Shown: positions 35,118 through 44,850, counted from the first letter of the stretch. The stretch: DNA of 64,000 nt from Paraburkholderia fungorum (GCF_003610895.1 NZ_MCAS01000022.1:1-64000), one strand, 5' to 3'. Notes: generated by a model from the letters alone, not told the origin. Translations and numbers: made by a program.

Positions 35118-36308
35118 TCAAACGATATTCATCGCCAACGCGCTCTCGCGATAGTGCTCGCTCGCCTTGGCGGAATCGCCGATCTGCTCATGCAAGCGCG
35201 CCAGCGCGCGATGCGAACGAATCTTCAGCGTCTCATTGTCGGCCAGTTTCAGTGCACGCTCGAGGAACGACTGTGCCTTGCCCCACAACTGCTGATGCAA
35301 GCACAAGCGACCCAATGCGAACATCAGGTCGGCGTCTTCCGGACGATCCTTCTGCCATCCCTCGGCCTTCTGGATCAGCGGCAACGCGTCGCCCCCGGTC
35401 GTGTCCGGATAACGGCGTAGCAGACGCGCGTCCCAGTTCTGCGCCAGCGCTTCCTCGACGATCTTGCGAGCTTCCTGCGGACGATTCAGCGACACCAGCA
35501 ATTCCGCGGCCAGATCGGCGAGGCGCGGCGAATGACGCTCGGTGACCGACAGCGAATTCCACAACTCCAGCAGCGCATCGGCATTGTGGCGCCGGTCGCG
35601 CAGCAGGTTTTCCGCCGCCAGCTGACGCAAGCGCACCGCCACCGCCGGATGGATAGCCTCGCGCTTTTCCAGCGTCTTGACGAGCTTGAGCACTTCACTC
35701 CAGTTCTTCAATTGCTGTTGCGCGCGCAAGGTGATCTGCTGTGCGTGAATGCGCCGTGCACCCTGTGATTGCATTTCGGTGAGCGCAGCGAGCGCACCGT
35801 CCGCGTCGCGGCCATCGGCCCGCATGTCCGCGGTGGCCATCAGGCGTGCGTCCTGCCAGTCCGCTTCGTCGATCTGGGCGAGCCATTCGTCGCGCCGCGC
35901 ATATTCATGCATGCGGTGCGCCGCGGTGGCCGCGATCAAACCGGCCGCGCCCTTGTTGTCGCCATTGGCGAGCGAATCTTTGGCGGCTTTTTCAGCGCGC
36001 GAGAAACGCCCGGCGTACAGATTGCCGATCGCATCACGCAACGCGGCGTGCGCCTTCGCGACCCGCGAGCGAGCACGGTAAGCCGCCACACGCTGCGGCA
36101 TGCGCCAGATATTGCGCACGATACGCAGCAACGCATACAGCAGGATGAACAGCACCACCAGCCCGACTACGAACAGATTCAGCGAAATGTCGACGCGGTA
36201 CGGCGGATAGATCAGCAACACCTGCCCCATGTCGAAGCGTCCGACCACCGCCAGCACCACGGCGATGGCGAACAGCAACGCGAGCCATAGAAGTCCCCGG
36301 ATTGCCAT
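35118..36308 (-). CDS. hemY: HemY, inner-membrane TPR protein of heme synthesis
   Basis: 396 aa. Two N-terminal membrane spans (about 4-24 and 42-64) followed by tetratricopeptide-like helices (recurrent A-x-G pairs from about 95 to 390, for example LMFALGRLCLHQQLWGKAQSFLERAL). This is the proteobacterial HemY, not the Gram-positive coproporphyrinogen oxidase. Its exact role is unresolved; it is reported to associate with late heme enzymes. Starts 2 bp after the hemDX stop, so it is the last gene of hemC-hemDX-hemY. Confidence 0.92.
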   Translation of the reverse strand: MAIRGLLWLALLFAIAVVLAVVGRFDMGQVLLIYPPYRVDISLNLFVVGLVVLFILLYALLRIVRNIWRMPQRVAAYRARSRVAKAHAALRDAIGNLYAGRFSRAEKAAKDSLANGDNKGAAGLIAATAAHRMHEYARRDEWLAQIDEADWQDARLMATADMRADGRDADGALAALTEMQSQGARRIHAQQITLRAQQQLKNWSEVLKLVKTLEKREAIHPAVAVRLRQLAAENLLRDRRHNADALLELWNSLSVTERHSPRLADLAAELLVSLNRPQEARKIVEEALAQNWDARLLRRYPDTTGGDALPLIQKAEGWQKDRPEDADLMFALGRLCLHQQLWGKAQSFLERALKLADNETLKIRSHRALARLHEQIGDSAKASEHYRESALAMNIV

Positions 36309-36310
36309 GA

Positions 36311-38329
36311 TTAACCTCGGCTCCGGTATTGATTGACGGCCTGCAGGCTGGTGTTCAGATTCGGCAGTTCAACCGCGGCCGAGCCCTCATCCACCTGCTT
36401 GACCAGATCGATCACGGTCTGGGTTTTCTTCGAAGTGCTATCGAAGTAGCGCGTGAGTGCGGCTTGCGCTGCCTGCAGGTCGGACTTCAGCGTGGTCTGG
36501 TTGCGCGAGAGCAGCGCGAGCCGCGCCGACAGCAGACGCAGCTTCAGATTCTCGCGCACGAAGTAGCCTTGATCGGGCGTGACGAGCATGGCGTCGGCGT
36601 TGTCGATGCGGCGCACCTGCACGAGGCTGGTGAGCTGCTGGCCAATGCCGGTCGTGACTTCACGCCACCAGACTTTCCAGCGCGGCTCGCCGGTGGCCGC
36701 GGCCACCTTCGCGGTGTCGGCCCAGGTGGCGGCCTTCGGCGTGGCGTGGGCAATCGGTGCTTCGCCGGAGAGCGGCAGGTTGTCGACCTGGTCGATCGCA
36801 TTGTCGAGCTTGATCGCCATGCCCGTCAGATCCGTGGACGGCGCGGCCTTCAGTTTGTCGATGTCTTGCGCGATGGCCTTGCGCACAGTGACGGCCTGCG
36901 GGCTGTCCGATGCCGCGAGCCGCGTGTCCGCGCTTTGCAGCGCGAACAGCGCGAGTTGCGTGTTGCCGGTGAGCTGCAATTGCTGGCTGGCGGCCGACAG
37001 CATCTGGCCGACTTCCGCCATCGTCCAGTCGTCGCGATTGCGGGCGAGATCGGTGTATTGCTGTTGCAGTGCCTGCTGCGCGGTTTGCGCGTCGGCGAGC
37101 TTGCCTTCGAGTTGCGCGACCTGCGCGTCGGATCGATGCACCGTGGCGAGCGCCTGATCGGTCTTGACGCGCAACTCGTTGGTCTGCGCGTCGTTCGCCT
37201 GCTGGCGTTGCGCGAGCTGCTGCTCGGTGCGCTCCACCTTGCGATTGAGCGCATAGCCACCCACACCCGCCGCACAAGCGATGATCACGACGACAAACCA
37301 CAGCAGCGGTCCGCTCGCGCTGCGGCGCTTTTGCGCTTCGTAGGGCGTGAAGGGTGGGTTCGGCGGCAACGCGCTGGTTGCGGCCGGCTGGGGTGAAGCG
37401 TTCGTGGATGGGTTCGTTTCAGTCATGCGTGATTTAGCCGGTGAATAAGCCGGGTTGGTCGGTACCGGTTGAACTACGGTCGGCACGGCAGCAAGCAAGG
37501 TGCGGGCGATGCGATCGTCGCCCGCGCCGGACACCGTAATGCTATCAAAACCCAATGCCCGCGCGGTCTGTGCGATGCGGGGATGCGGCGTGACCAGGCT
37601 GGCGTGCTTCAGTTGCACGATTTCGCCCGCAGTCAGATGCTCCTGCGCGAGCTCGTGCAAATTGCGCACCCCTTCCGAACTGGTGAGCAGCCAGGCGTGC
37701 GGTGCGCCGGCGAGCAGCGCATGCACGCGCGCCCAGCCGCCGATCGACGGTTCCGGCACGAGGCGGCGATAGGCCGCGACCGTTTCGACTTCCGCGCCTG
37801 CTTCGCGCAAACGGTCGGCGAGCCATTCGCGGCCACCGTCGCCGCGCACGATCAGCACGCGCTTGCCTTCGAGCGCGCTCGCGCCGAGCGCGGAATCGAT
37901 CGCCGCGAACAGGCCTTCGGAATCGAAGCGCGCCGTATCGTCTTCGGCTACGGACCGCGGGCTGATGATGTTGTACGCCGGCGCGGCGACGCCGTGACGC
38001 GCCAGCGCCTGCACACTGCCCGGCCCGACTACGCCGATCGGCAGCGCGTGCGGCCAGATCGCATCGCGGCGGGCGAACGCGTGATCGATCGCATTGGGCG
38101 AGACGAACACGACCAGCGCATAGCGCTCGAGAGAATCCAGTGCTGCGCGCAATGGCGCTTCGTCAGTAACAGGCGCAATGTCGATCAGCGGAAAGTCGAG
38201 CACGGCAACGCCCGCCGCCGCGAGTTGCGCGATCAGTTCGTTCGACTGACCGGCCGGTCGCGTAATCACGACCGTGAACGCCGTCTTGTCGACGGACGGG
38301 GATGCGTTGCCCGGGATATCGGCCGCCAT
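36311..38329 (-). CDS. hemDX: Fused uroporphyrinogen-III synthase and HemX
   Basis: 672 aa. Residues about 15-270 are HemD: VVITRPAGQSNELIAQL, VFVSPNAI, GPGSVQALARHGV, and LLTSSEGVRNL. It closes hydroxymethylbilane into uroporphyrinogen III. A Pro/Ser/Thr-rich linker leads to HemX: one membrane span (about 340-360), a long coiled coil (Gln/Ala/Lys-rich, about 365-435) and a periplasmic-type C-terminal domain. I use the ATG overlapping the hemC stop as ATGA rather than the GTG just before it. A Met within MTETNPSTNAS at the start of the HemX part could serve as an internal start. Fusion is known in Burkholderia relatives. Confidence 0.92.
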   Translation of the reverse strand: MAADIPGNASPSVDKTAFTVVITRPAGQSNELIAQLAAAGVAVLDFPLIDIAPVTDEAPLRAALDSLERYALVVFVSPNAIDHAFARRDAIWPHALPIGVVGPGSVQALARHGVAAPAYNIISPRSVAEDDTARFDSEGLFAAIDSALGASALEGKRVLIVRGDGGREWLADRLREAGAEVETVAAYRRLVPEPSIGGWARVHALLAGAPHAWLLTSSEGVRNLHELAQEHLTAGEIVQLKHASLVTPHPRIAQTARALGFDSITVSGAGDDRIARTLLAAVPTVVQPVPTNPAYSPAKSRMTETNPSTNASPQPAATSALPPNPPFTPYEAQKRRSASGPLLWFVVVIIACAAGVGGYALNRKVERTEQQLAQRQQANDAQTNELRVKTDQALATVHRSDAQVAQLEGKLADAQTAQQALQQQYTDLARNRDDWTMAEVGQMLSAASQQLQLTGNTQLALFALQSADTRLAASDSPQAVTVRKAIAQDIDKLKAAPSTDLTGMAIKLDNAIDQVDNLPLSGEAPIAHATPKAATWADTAKVAAATGEPRWKVWWREVTTGIGQQLTSLVQVRRIDNADAMLVTPDQGYFVRENLKLRLLSARLALLSRNQTTLKSDLQAAQAALTRYFDSTSKKTQTVIDLVKQVDEGSAAVELPNLNTSLQAVNQYRSRG

Positions 38330-39354
38330 CACTCGCCGGTCGCCGCGCTGTCCGGCGCGCCCTCTGCCCGCGCCGCCGGCGCTGCCGCGGGACCGCTGGC
38401 CGTGCTCAGCGCGCGGACGATGTCCATCGCGCCTTGCTGCTCGAGCGCGTTCGCCACTTCCTGGCCGAGCGCAATCGCCCTTTCGACGGTGGGTGCCGGC
38501 GCCGATGCCTGCGCGCTCAAGACACGCTGGCCGTCGGGCGTGGCGACGACGCCGCGCAAATGCAGCGCGCCGTCATGCCATTGCGCGTAGGCCGCGAGCG
38601 GCACTTCGCAACTGCCGCCGAGCGCACGCGACACCATCCGCTCCGCTTCGACAGCCGCTGCCGTATGTTCGTGATGCAAGGGCGCGAGCCATGCCGCGAG
38701 GTCCGCGCGATCGGCGCGAATCTCGATGCCGAGCGCGCCCTGACCGGCTGCGGGCAAGCTGTCTTCGGGATCGAGCAGCGCGCGGATGCGCTCGCCGAGA
38801 CCCAGACGCTTCAGGCCGGCGGCCGCCAGAATGATCGCCGCATAGTCGCCGCGATCGAGTTTGGCGAGGCGCGTGTCCAGGTTGCCGCGCAACGGGCGCA
38901 CCACGAGGTGCGGATAACGCATGCGCAGCATAGCCTCGCGGCGCAGGCTGGAGGTGCCGACCACGGCGCCGGCCGGCAGCGCGGCTAGCGAGTCGTAAGC
39001 GTTGGAGACCAGCGCGTCGCGCGGATCTTCACGCTCCATGATGGTGGAAAGCGCAAAGCCCGCGGGCAACTCCATGGGCACGTCTTTGAGCGAGTGCACG
39101 GCCAGATCGGCACGGCCGTCGGCAAGCGCCGCTTCCAGTTCCTTCACGAAAAGGCCCTTACCACCAACCTTCGACAAAGTGCGATCGAGAATTTGATCGC
39201 CACGTGTTGTCATTCCGAGGATTTTTACGTCACAAGATGGATATAATTTGTGCAGCGCACATCGCACATGCTCCGCCTGCCACATGGCAAGGCGGCTTTC
39301 TCGCGACGCAATCACAAGCGTGTGGGGTGGCGTAGAAAACGTCTCGGTGTTCAT
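38329..39354 (-). CDS. hemC: Hydroxymethylbilane synthase (porphobilinogen deaminase)
   Basis: 341 aa. Polymerises four porphobilinogens. Cofactor-attachment Cys in LGGSCEVPLAAY, active-site Asp/Arg context AVHSLKDVP and GTSSLRREA, VRPLRGNLDTRL. The start at MNTETFSTPPHTLVIASRES matches the family; earlier codons are in the promoter. The last ~25 residues are an Ala/Gly-rich tail. Overlaps hemDX by one base pair of ATGA, so the three hem genes are coupled. Divergent from ppc. Confidence 0.95.
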   Translation of the reverse strand: MNTETFSTPPHTLVIASRESRLAMWQAEHVRCALHKLYPSCDVKILGMTTRGDQILDRTLSKVGGKGLFVKELEAALADGRADLAVHSLKDVPMELPAGFALSTIMEREDPRDALVSNAYDSLAALPAGAVVGTSSLRREAMLRMRYPHLVVRPLRGNLDTRLAKLDRGDYAAIILAAAGLKRLGLGERIRALLDPEDSLPAAGQGALGIEIRADRADLAAWLAPLHHEHTAAAVEAERMVSRALGGSCEVPLAAYAQWHDGALHLRGVVATPDGQRVLSAQASAPAPTVERAIALGQEVANALEQQGAMDIVRALSTASGPAAAPAARAEGAPDSAATGE

Positions 39355-39782
39355 TAGCTTGCTGATTGAAAGACGGGATGTAATAACAATCAATGTTAGC
39401 ACGCGCCCTTGTGTCTCAAGGCACAGCGGAGCGCCGTGCCGGCGCGGTATCGATGGAGGAGACGGGCCCTGGCGCTACGCGCCTGCCCCATCCCAGCCTG
39501 TTCAAGCACGGTCGTTCGCGCACCGGAGCGCGGCATGCGGGATGATGCAATGCGGCGCAACGTGCTTCGCGTGCACGGCATGCATGCCGTGCACCTCGTG
39601 CGCTTTGTGCAGATCTTTGTACAAAGGCTCGCGGCTACCCCTCTCCAGCGTGTTGTCATCGGCGGCCTTCGGCCGCATACCGCTTCGTACTGGTTTCGCG
39701 CAGTTCACGTTGCAGCTCATATGCAGTTCCGCAGTAGCAGTTCATCACTCAACAGACCCTGGCTTCCCTGAGGAAACCCATC
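39355..39782. promoter_or_regulatory. hemC/ppc divergent control region with palindromes
   Basis: 428 bp. It contains a perfect 24-bp palindrome with half-site GTGCACGGCATG at 39571-39594 and a 12-bp palindrome CTTTGTACAAAG at 39615-39626. Either could be an operator for one of the flanking genes. No gene is seen. Confidence 0.6.
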
Positions 39783-42700
39783 GTGACGTCTTCCGGATCG
39801 GCGCGCCCTGCCCGCCGCAACACTGCATCGCCCAACGCTCAAGCGGCCGACGCCGCTTCTGCTTCTGCCTCCGCGGCAACGACCGCCGCGGCCAAACGCG
39901 CCGGCAAAGCTGCCAAGGCAACCCAGCCTGCCAACGCCGCTAAAGCCCCCAGGTCAGCCAAAACCTCCACGCCCGCGAAGGCGAACAAAGCGGTGAAGGC
40001 CGTCAAGACAGAGAAGGCAACGCAGGCCGCGAAAGCGCCCTCGCTGCAAGCCGTTTCGCCGGATACGGTCGCGCCCGCATCGAAAAGCAGCGGCCGCACG
40101 CGCGAAGACAAGGACCATCCGCTGTTCCAGGACATCCGCTATCTGGGACGCCTGCTCGGCGACGTGCTGCGCGAACAGGAAGGCGACGCCGTGTTCGACG
40201 TCGTGGAGACGATCCGCCAGACCGCCGTGCGTTTTCGCCGTGAAGACGACAACGCCGCCGCGCAAACGCTCGACAAGAAATTGCGCTCGCTGAGCCCGGA
40301 GCAAACGGTCAGCGTGGTGCGCGCGTTCAGCTACTTTTCGCATCTTGCGAATATCGCCGAAGACCGCCACCGCAATCGCCGTCACCGGATTCACGCGCTG
40401 GCCGGCTCGACCTCGCAGCCTGGCACCATGGCGCATGCGCTCGAACGGCTCGTCGAGGCGGGCGCCGCCGCGACACCGGTGTTGCAGCAGTTCTTCAACG
40501 AAGCCTTGATCGTGCCGGTCCTGACCGCGCACCCCACCGAGGTGCAGCGCAAGAGCATTCTCGACGCGCAGCACGACGTTGCGCGCCTGCTGGCCGAACG
40601 CGATCAGCCGTTGACCGACCGCGAGCGCGCGCATAACGAAGCCATGCTGCGCGCCCGCGTCACGTCGCTGTGGCAAACACGCATGCTGCGCGATTCGCGC
40701 CTCTCCGTAGCCGACGAAATCGAAAACGCGCTGTCGTACTATCGGGCCACCTTCCTCGAAGAAATCCCGGCGCTCTACGCCGATATCGAAGAAGCGCTCA
40801 CCGAGCACGGCATCGACGCGCGTCTGCCGCCGTTCCTGCAGATGGGCAGCTGGATCGGCGGCGACCGCGACGGCAACCCGAACGTCACGGCCGAAACGCT
40901 CGAGAACGCGATCACCCGCCAGGCCGCGGTGATCTTCGAGCACTACATGGAACAGGTGCACAAGCTGGGCGCCGAGATCTCGGTGTCGAACCTGCTGGCC
41001 GGCGCGAGCGACGCGTTGAAGGAACTCGCGGCCATCTCGCCCGATCAGTCGCCGCACCGCACCGACGAGCCGTATCGCCGCGCGTTGATCGGCATGTACA
41101 CAAGGCTCGCGGCCAGCGCGCGCGTGCGTCTGGGCGAAGGCAGCGTGCCGGTGCGCAGCGCGGGCCGCGGCGCGGCGCCGGTGCGCGCCATCCCGTACGG
41201 CGACTCCAGCGAATTCGTGCGCGACCTGCACGTGCTGATCGATTCGCTCGCCGCACACCATGGCGCGCCGCTCGCGGCACCGCGCCTGTCGCCGCTCGCG
41301 CGCGCCGCCGAAGTGTTCGGCTTCCATCTGGCAAGCATCGACTTGCGTCAAAGCTCGGACATTCACGAAGCGGTGATCGGCGAGCTGCTGAAACGCGCGG
41401 GCGTCGAAGACGACTACGCGTCGCTCTCCGAAGAAGACAAGCTCAAGGTGCTGCTCGCCGAACTTTCGCAGCCGCGCCCGTTGCGCCTGCCCTACGCCGA
41501 GTACTCCGATCTCGTGAAAAGCGAACTCGGTGTGCTCGAAGAGGCCCGCATCACGCGCGAGAAGTTCGGCGCGCGCGCGGTGCGCAACTACATCATTTCG
41601 CACACGGAAACCGTCAGCGATCTGGTCGAAGTGATGCTGCTGCAAAAGGAAACCGGCCTGCTGCAAGGACGTCTGGGCGACGCGAACGATCCGGCGAGAG
41701 CCGGCTTGATGGTGATTCCGCTGTTCGAGACGATCCCCGACTTGCGCAACGCGCCGCACATCATGCGCGATCTGATCGCGCTGCCGGGCGTGGATGCGCT
41801 GATCGAACACCAGGGCAACGAGCAGGAAGTGATGCTCGGCTATTCGGACAGCAACAAGGATGGCGGCTTCCTGACTTCGAACTGGGAGCTGTATCGCGCC
41901 GAACTGGCGCTGGTGTCGCTGTTCAATCAACGCGGCGTGACCCTGCGCCTGTTCCATGGCCGCGGCGGCACGGTTGGCCGTGGCGGCGGCCCGACGTATC
42001 AGGCGATTCTGTCGCAGCCGCCGGGCACCGTCGACGGTCAGATCCGTTTGACCGAGCAAGGCGAAGTGATCGCCAGCAAGTTCGGCAATCCGGAAATCGG
42101 CCGGCGCAATCTGGAAACGGTGGTGGCCGCGACGCTCGAAGCGTCGTTGTTGCCGCACGGCATTGCGCCCGCGCAACTGCCTGCCTTCGAAGAGACGATG
42201 CAGCAGTTGTCCGACGCGGCAATGGCGTCGTATCGCGCGCTGGTCTACGAAACGCCGGGCTTCAAGGAGTATTTCTTCGAGTCGACGCCGATCTCGGAGA
42301 TCGCCGAGCTGAACATCGGCAGCCGTCCGGCCTCGCGCAAGCTGCAGGATCCGAAGCAACGCAAGATCGAAGATCTGCGGGCCATTCCGTGGGGCTTCTC
42401 ATGGGGTCAATGCCGTTTGCTGCTGACCGGCTGGTACGGTTTCGGCAGCGCGGTGGCCGCACATCTGGACAGCGCGCCGAGCGACGCCGAGCGCACCCGC
42501 CGTCTTGCGCTGCTCAAGAAGATGCACAAGACCTGGCCGTTCTTCTCGAACCTGCTCTCCAACATGGATATGGTGCTGGCGAAGACCGACCTCGCAGTGG
42601 CCTCGCGCTACGCCCAGCTCGTGTCGGACAAGAAGCTGCGCAAGCACGTGTTCGAGCGCATCGTCGCGGAATGGGAGCGCACCTCGAAGGTGCTGTCGGA

Positions 42701-42905
42701 GATCACCGGCAAGAGCGAACGGCTCGCGGAGAATCCGCTGCTCGCGCGTTCGATCAAGAATCGCTTCCCGTATCTCGACCCGTTGAATCACTTGCAGGTC
42801 GAGTTGCTCAAGCGCCACCGCACGGGTGATACCAACGCGCGCGTGCGGCGTGGGATTCACTTGACCATCAACGGGATTGCGGCGGGTTTGCGCAATACAG
42901 GCTGA
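39783..42905 (+). CDS. ppc: Phosphoenolpyruvate carboxylase
   Basis: 1040 aa. Fixes bicarbonate onto PEP to give oxaloacetate, feeding the TCA cycle. Catalytic and binding motifs: VLTAHPTEVQRKS (His), SWIGGDRDGNP, LGYSDSNKDGG, FHGRGGTVGRGGGPT and the invariant C-terminus RNTG. Starts with GTG, preceded by GAGG. The first ~105 residues are a Lys/Ala-rich, Ser-rich low-complexity tail (for example AKANKAVKAVKTEKATQAAK) before the real enzyme begins at about REDKDHPLFQDIRYLGRLLGD; this looks like a histone H1-type disordered tail and is absent from E. coli Ppc. Confidence 0.96.
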   Translation: MTSSGSARPARRNTASPNAQAADAASASASAATTAAAKRAGKAAKATQPANAAKAPRSAKTSTPAKANKAVKAVKTEKATQAAKAPSLQAVSPDTVAPASKSSGRTREDKDHPLFQDIRYLGRLLGDVLREQEGDAVFDVVETIRQTAVRFRREDDNAAAQTLDKKLRSLSPEQTVSVVRAFSYFSHLANIAEDRHRNRRHRIHALAGSTSQPGTMAHALERLVEAGAAATPVLQQFFNEALIVPVLTAHPTEVQRKSILDAQHDVARLLAERDQPLTDRERAHNEAMLRARVTSLWQTRMLRDSRLSVADEIENALSYYRATFLEEIPALYADIEEALTEHGIDARLPPFLQMGSWIGGDRDGNPNVTAETLENAITRQAAVIFEHYMEQVHKLGAEISVSNLLAGASDALKELAAISPDQSPHRTDEPYRRALIGMYTRLAASARVRLGEGSVPVRSAGRGAAPVRAIPYGDSSEFVRDLHVLIDSLAAHHGAPLAAPRLSPLARAAEVFGFHLASIDLRQSSDIHEAVIGELLKRAGVEDDYASLSEEDKLKVLLAELSQPRPLRLPYAEYSDLVKSELGVLEEARITREKFGARAVRNYIISHTETVSDLVEVMLLQKETGLLQGRLGDANDPARAGLMVIPLFETIPDLRNAPHIMRDLIALPGVDALIEHQGNEQEVMLGYSDSNKDGGFLTSNWELYRAELALVSLFNQRGVTLRLFHGRGGTVGRGGGPTYQAILSQPPGTVDGQIRLTEQGEVIASKFGNPEIGRRNLETVVAATLEASLLPHGIAPAQLPAFEETMQQLSDAAMASYRALVYETPGFKEYFFESTPISEIAELNIGSRPASRKLQDPKQRKIEDLRAIPWGFSWGQCRLLLTGWYGFGSAVAAHLDSAPSDAERTRRLALLKKMHKTWPFFSNLLSNMDMVLAKTDLAVASRYAQLVSDKKLRKHVFERIVAEWERTSKVLSEITGKSERLAENPLLARSIKNRFPYLDPLNHLQVELLKRHRTGDTNARVRRGIHLTINGIAAGLRNTG

Positions 42906-42961
42906 TCGAAGCCGGTCGAACAGGCGGCCTGTCCTTGCTGGCCCTAGCCGCCTGAAAGACG

Positions 42962-43000
42962 AAGCCGGGCGCGGAGCAGTTCGCCGCGCCCGGCTTTGTC
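42962..43000 (+). terminator. ppc terminator
   Basis: 13-bp stem AAGCCGGGCGCGG / CCGCGCCCGGCTT with nine-base loop, followed by TGTCATTTTTG. Probably also ends the convergent methyltransferase gene. Confidence 0.8.
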
Positions 43001-43066
43001 ATTTTTGCGGCTGGTGTTTTCAGGCCGCATCGGCAAGCGCGTTGCCGAGCGCGCCGCACTGCCGCG

Positions 43067-43819
43067 TTATTGCGCCTCGACCATCAGCGCGTCGAGCTTG
43101 AACGAGCCGTCTTCCTGCACGTCGAAATACTGACGCACCTCATCGGGTGAATGGCTCCACAGCGAGCGAATCGCCACCACGCGCGGCTCCGGTGTGCGCA
43201 TGCGCGCCACCCACGAACTGAACTCGATCGCGATGCGCCAACGCTCACGAATCGACGCCTTGAAACCGGCCGCTTCGAAGAACGCAATCCATTCGTCAGC
43301 ACGGTAGTCGCGGATGTGCGAACCGTCGCGCAATACTTCGACCGCCTGAATATGCGTGTCGAGCAGCGGATGATCGGCACCGGCAATGTCGATGAACAAC
43401 ACCTTGCCGCCCGGCTTCAACACGCGCCGTACTTCGGCCAGCGCGAGCGGCACGTCGTGCCAGTGATGCGCGCTCATCCGGCTAATGATCCAGTCGAACG
43501 AATGATCGTCGAACGGCAGTGTTTCGGCGGCGCCCTGTTGCGTGCGGATGTTGGCGAGGCCGCGCTCCTTCGCGGCGCCGTCGACCGTCGCCAGCATTTG
43601 CGGCGCGATGTCGTACGCGATCACCTCTCTCGCGTGCGGCGCCACCGCGAAACTCGCGTGACCCGCGCCGCAGCCCATATCGAGCACCCGGGCATCCGGC
43701 GTCGTGGCGATCGATTCGGCCAGCGTCTGCAGATCGGCGCCGGTGGCATGCGTCTGACTCGTCAAATACGCGGCGGCGGTCGAGCCGAAGGCGTCGGCGA
43801 CCTGATCGTGATGCTTCAT
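43067..43819 (-). CDS. Class I SAM-dependent methyltransferase (UbiE/Methyltransf_11-like)
   Basis: 250 aa. SAM-binding motif I VLDMGCGAGHAS, acidic residue at the end of strand two (IAYDIA), motif II region FDWIISRMSAHHWHD and motif III VLKPGGKVLFID. Substrate unknown; the fold is shared by quinone, metabolite and toxin-modifying enzymes. C-terminal half contains WVARMRTPEPRVVAIRSLW, seen in YcgJ-like members. Monocistronic, divergent from the MmyB-like regulator with about 175 bp between, so the regulator might control it. Confidence 0.87.
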   Translation of the reverse strand: MKHHDQVADAFGSTAAAYLTSQTHATGADLQTLAESIATTPDARVLDMGCGAGHASFAVAPHAREVIAYDIAPQMLATVDGAAKERGLANIRTQQGAAETLPFDDHSFDWIISRMSAHHWHDVPLALAEVRRVLKPGGKVLFIDIAGADHPLLDTHIQAVEVLRDGSHIRDYRADEWIAFFEAAGFKASIRERWRIAIEFSSWVARMRTPEPRVVAIRSLWSHSPDEVRQYFDVQEDGSFKLDALMVEAQ

Positions 43820-43994
43820 GGAAGGCTCCGGTTATCTATGTGGGGTTGGATTTCGCGTGGACCGGGTTGGTCTGGACGGCACTGCGTCGTTCCAGTCGTT
43901 ACAATAGAGCCCGCCGTGTACCAGTACAAGTTAAGCAATTATTCTGGTATTGATAACACCACCCGACATTCCCTCCACGCGCTGCCCGACAAGA

Positions 43995-44807
43995 ATGACC
44001 ACGCCGTCTTCCGCCGACCACCCGCCGCCGCTCGACGCCACGCCTGCTCGCGCGCTCGGCGATTTCATCCGCGCCCACCGTGAACGGCTCACGCCGCAAG
44101 CGCTCGGGCTGCCGCCGGGCCCGCGCCGCCGCACCCCTGGTTTGCGGCGCGAGGAAGTCGCGCAACTGTGCGGCGTGAGTCCCACCTGGTACACGTGGAT
44201 CGAGCAGGGGCGGCCAGTCTCCGCCTCCGCCGAGGCGCTGGCGCGGATCGCCGTCGCGCTGCAGTTGTCGCGCGCCGAGCGGGCGTATCTGTTCGAACTG
44301 GCCGCGCAGCGCGACCCGGCCGAGCCCGATCCGGCGGCCACCGACGCTCCCGCCACCTTGCTCGAAACCGTGCAACTCGTGAACGCACCGGCTTACGTGC
44401 TCGACCGGCAATGGAACGCGCTGGCGTGGAACGAGCGCGCCGCCGACCTGTTCGTCGGCTGGCTGGACGGCACGCACGACCGCAATCTGCTGCGCTATAC
44501 CTTCACCGAGCCGGCCGCGCGCGAGCTGATCGTCGACTGGGACACGCGCGCGCGGCGCCTCGCCGCCGAATTCCGCGCCGACTCGATCCGCCATCTGAAC
44601 GACGCCCCGACCCGCGGGCTGATCGACTCGCTTAGCGCCGCCAGCGACGCGTTCGCGCGTTTCTGGGCGTCGCAGGACGTCGGCGGACGGGAAGGCGGAC
44701 GGCGCGAATTCAACCACCCGCGCGACGGGCGCATCGTGTACGACCAGATCACCTTCAAGCCCGCGCATCGCGAAGACCTGAAGCTGGTCGTGCTGGTGCG
44801 GGAATAG
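43995..44807 (+). CDS. MmyB-like XRE-family transcriptional regulator
   Basis: 270 aa. N-terminal HTH with the family phrase RRRTPGLRREEVAQLCGVSPTWYTWIEQGR; C-terminal ligand-binding PAS-like domain (about 100-255) with APAYVLDRQWNALAWNERAADLF and the closing DQITFKPAHREDLKLVVL. MmyB proteins in actinobacteria bind fatty acids. I choose the ATG at 43995 because an upstream TTG would add residues without similarity. A CCGGCAGCCC / GGGCTGCCGG hairpin at 44821-44842 follows. Confidence 0.88.
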   Translation: MTTPSSADHPPPLDATPARALGDFIRAHRERLTPQALGLPPGPRRRTPGLRREEVAQLCGVSPTWYTWIEQGRPVSASAEALARIAVALQLSRAERAYLFELAAQRDPAEPDPAATDAPATLLETVQLVNAPAYVLDRQWNALAWNERAADLFVGWLDGTHDRNLLRYTFTEPAARELIVDWDTRARRLAAEFRADSIRHLNDAPTRGLIDSLSAASDAFARFWASQDVGGREGGRREFNHPRDGRIVYDQITFKPAHREDLKLVVLVRE

Positions 44808-44820
44808 CGGCGCTTTCGTC

Positions 44821-44850
44821 CCGGCAGCCCCTGGGCTGCCGGCGTCTTTG
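44821..44850 (+). terminator. Hairpin after the MmyB-like gene
   Basis: Perfect stem CCGGCAGCCC / GGGCTGCCGG with a two-base spacer (effective loop four to six bases), then CGTCTTTG. Short T-run, so moderate. Confidence 0.6.

Noticed and set aside
39954..42359. 801-codon minus-strand frame opposite ppc
   Set aside because: No motifs and antisense to an unambiguous enzyme gene.
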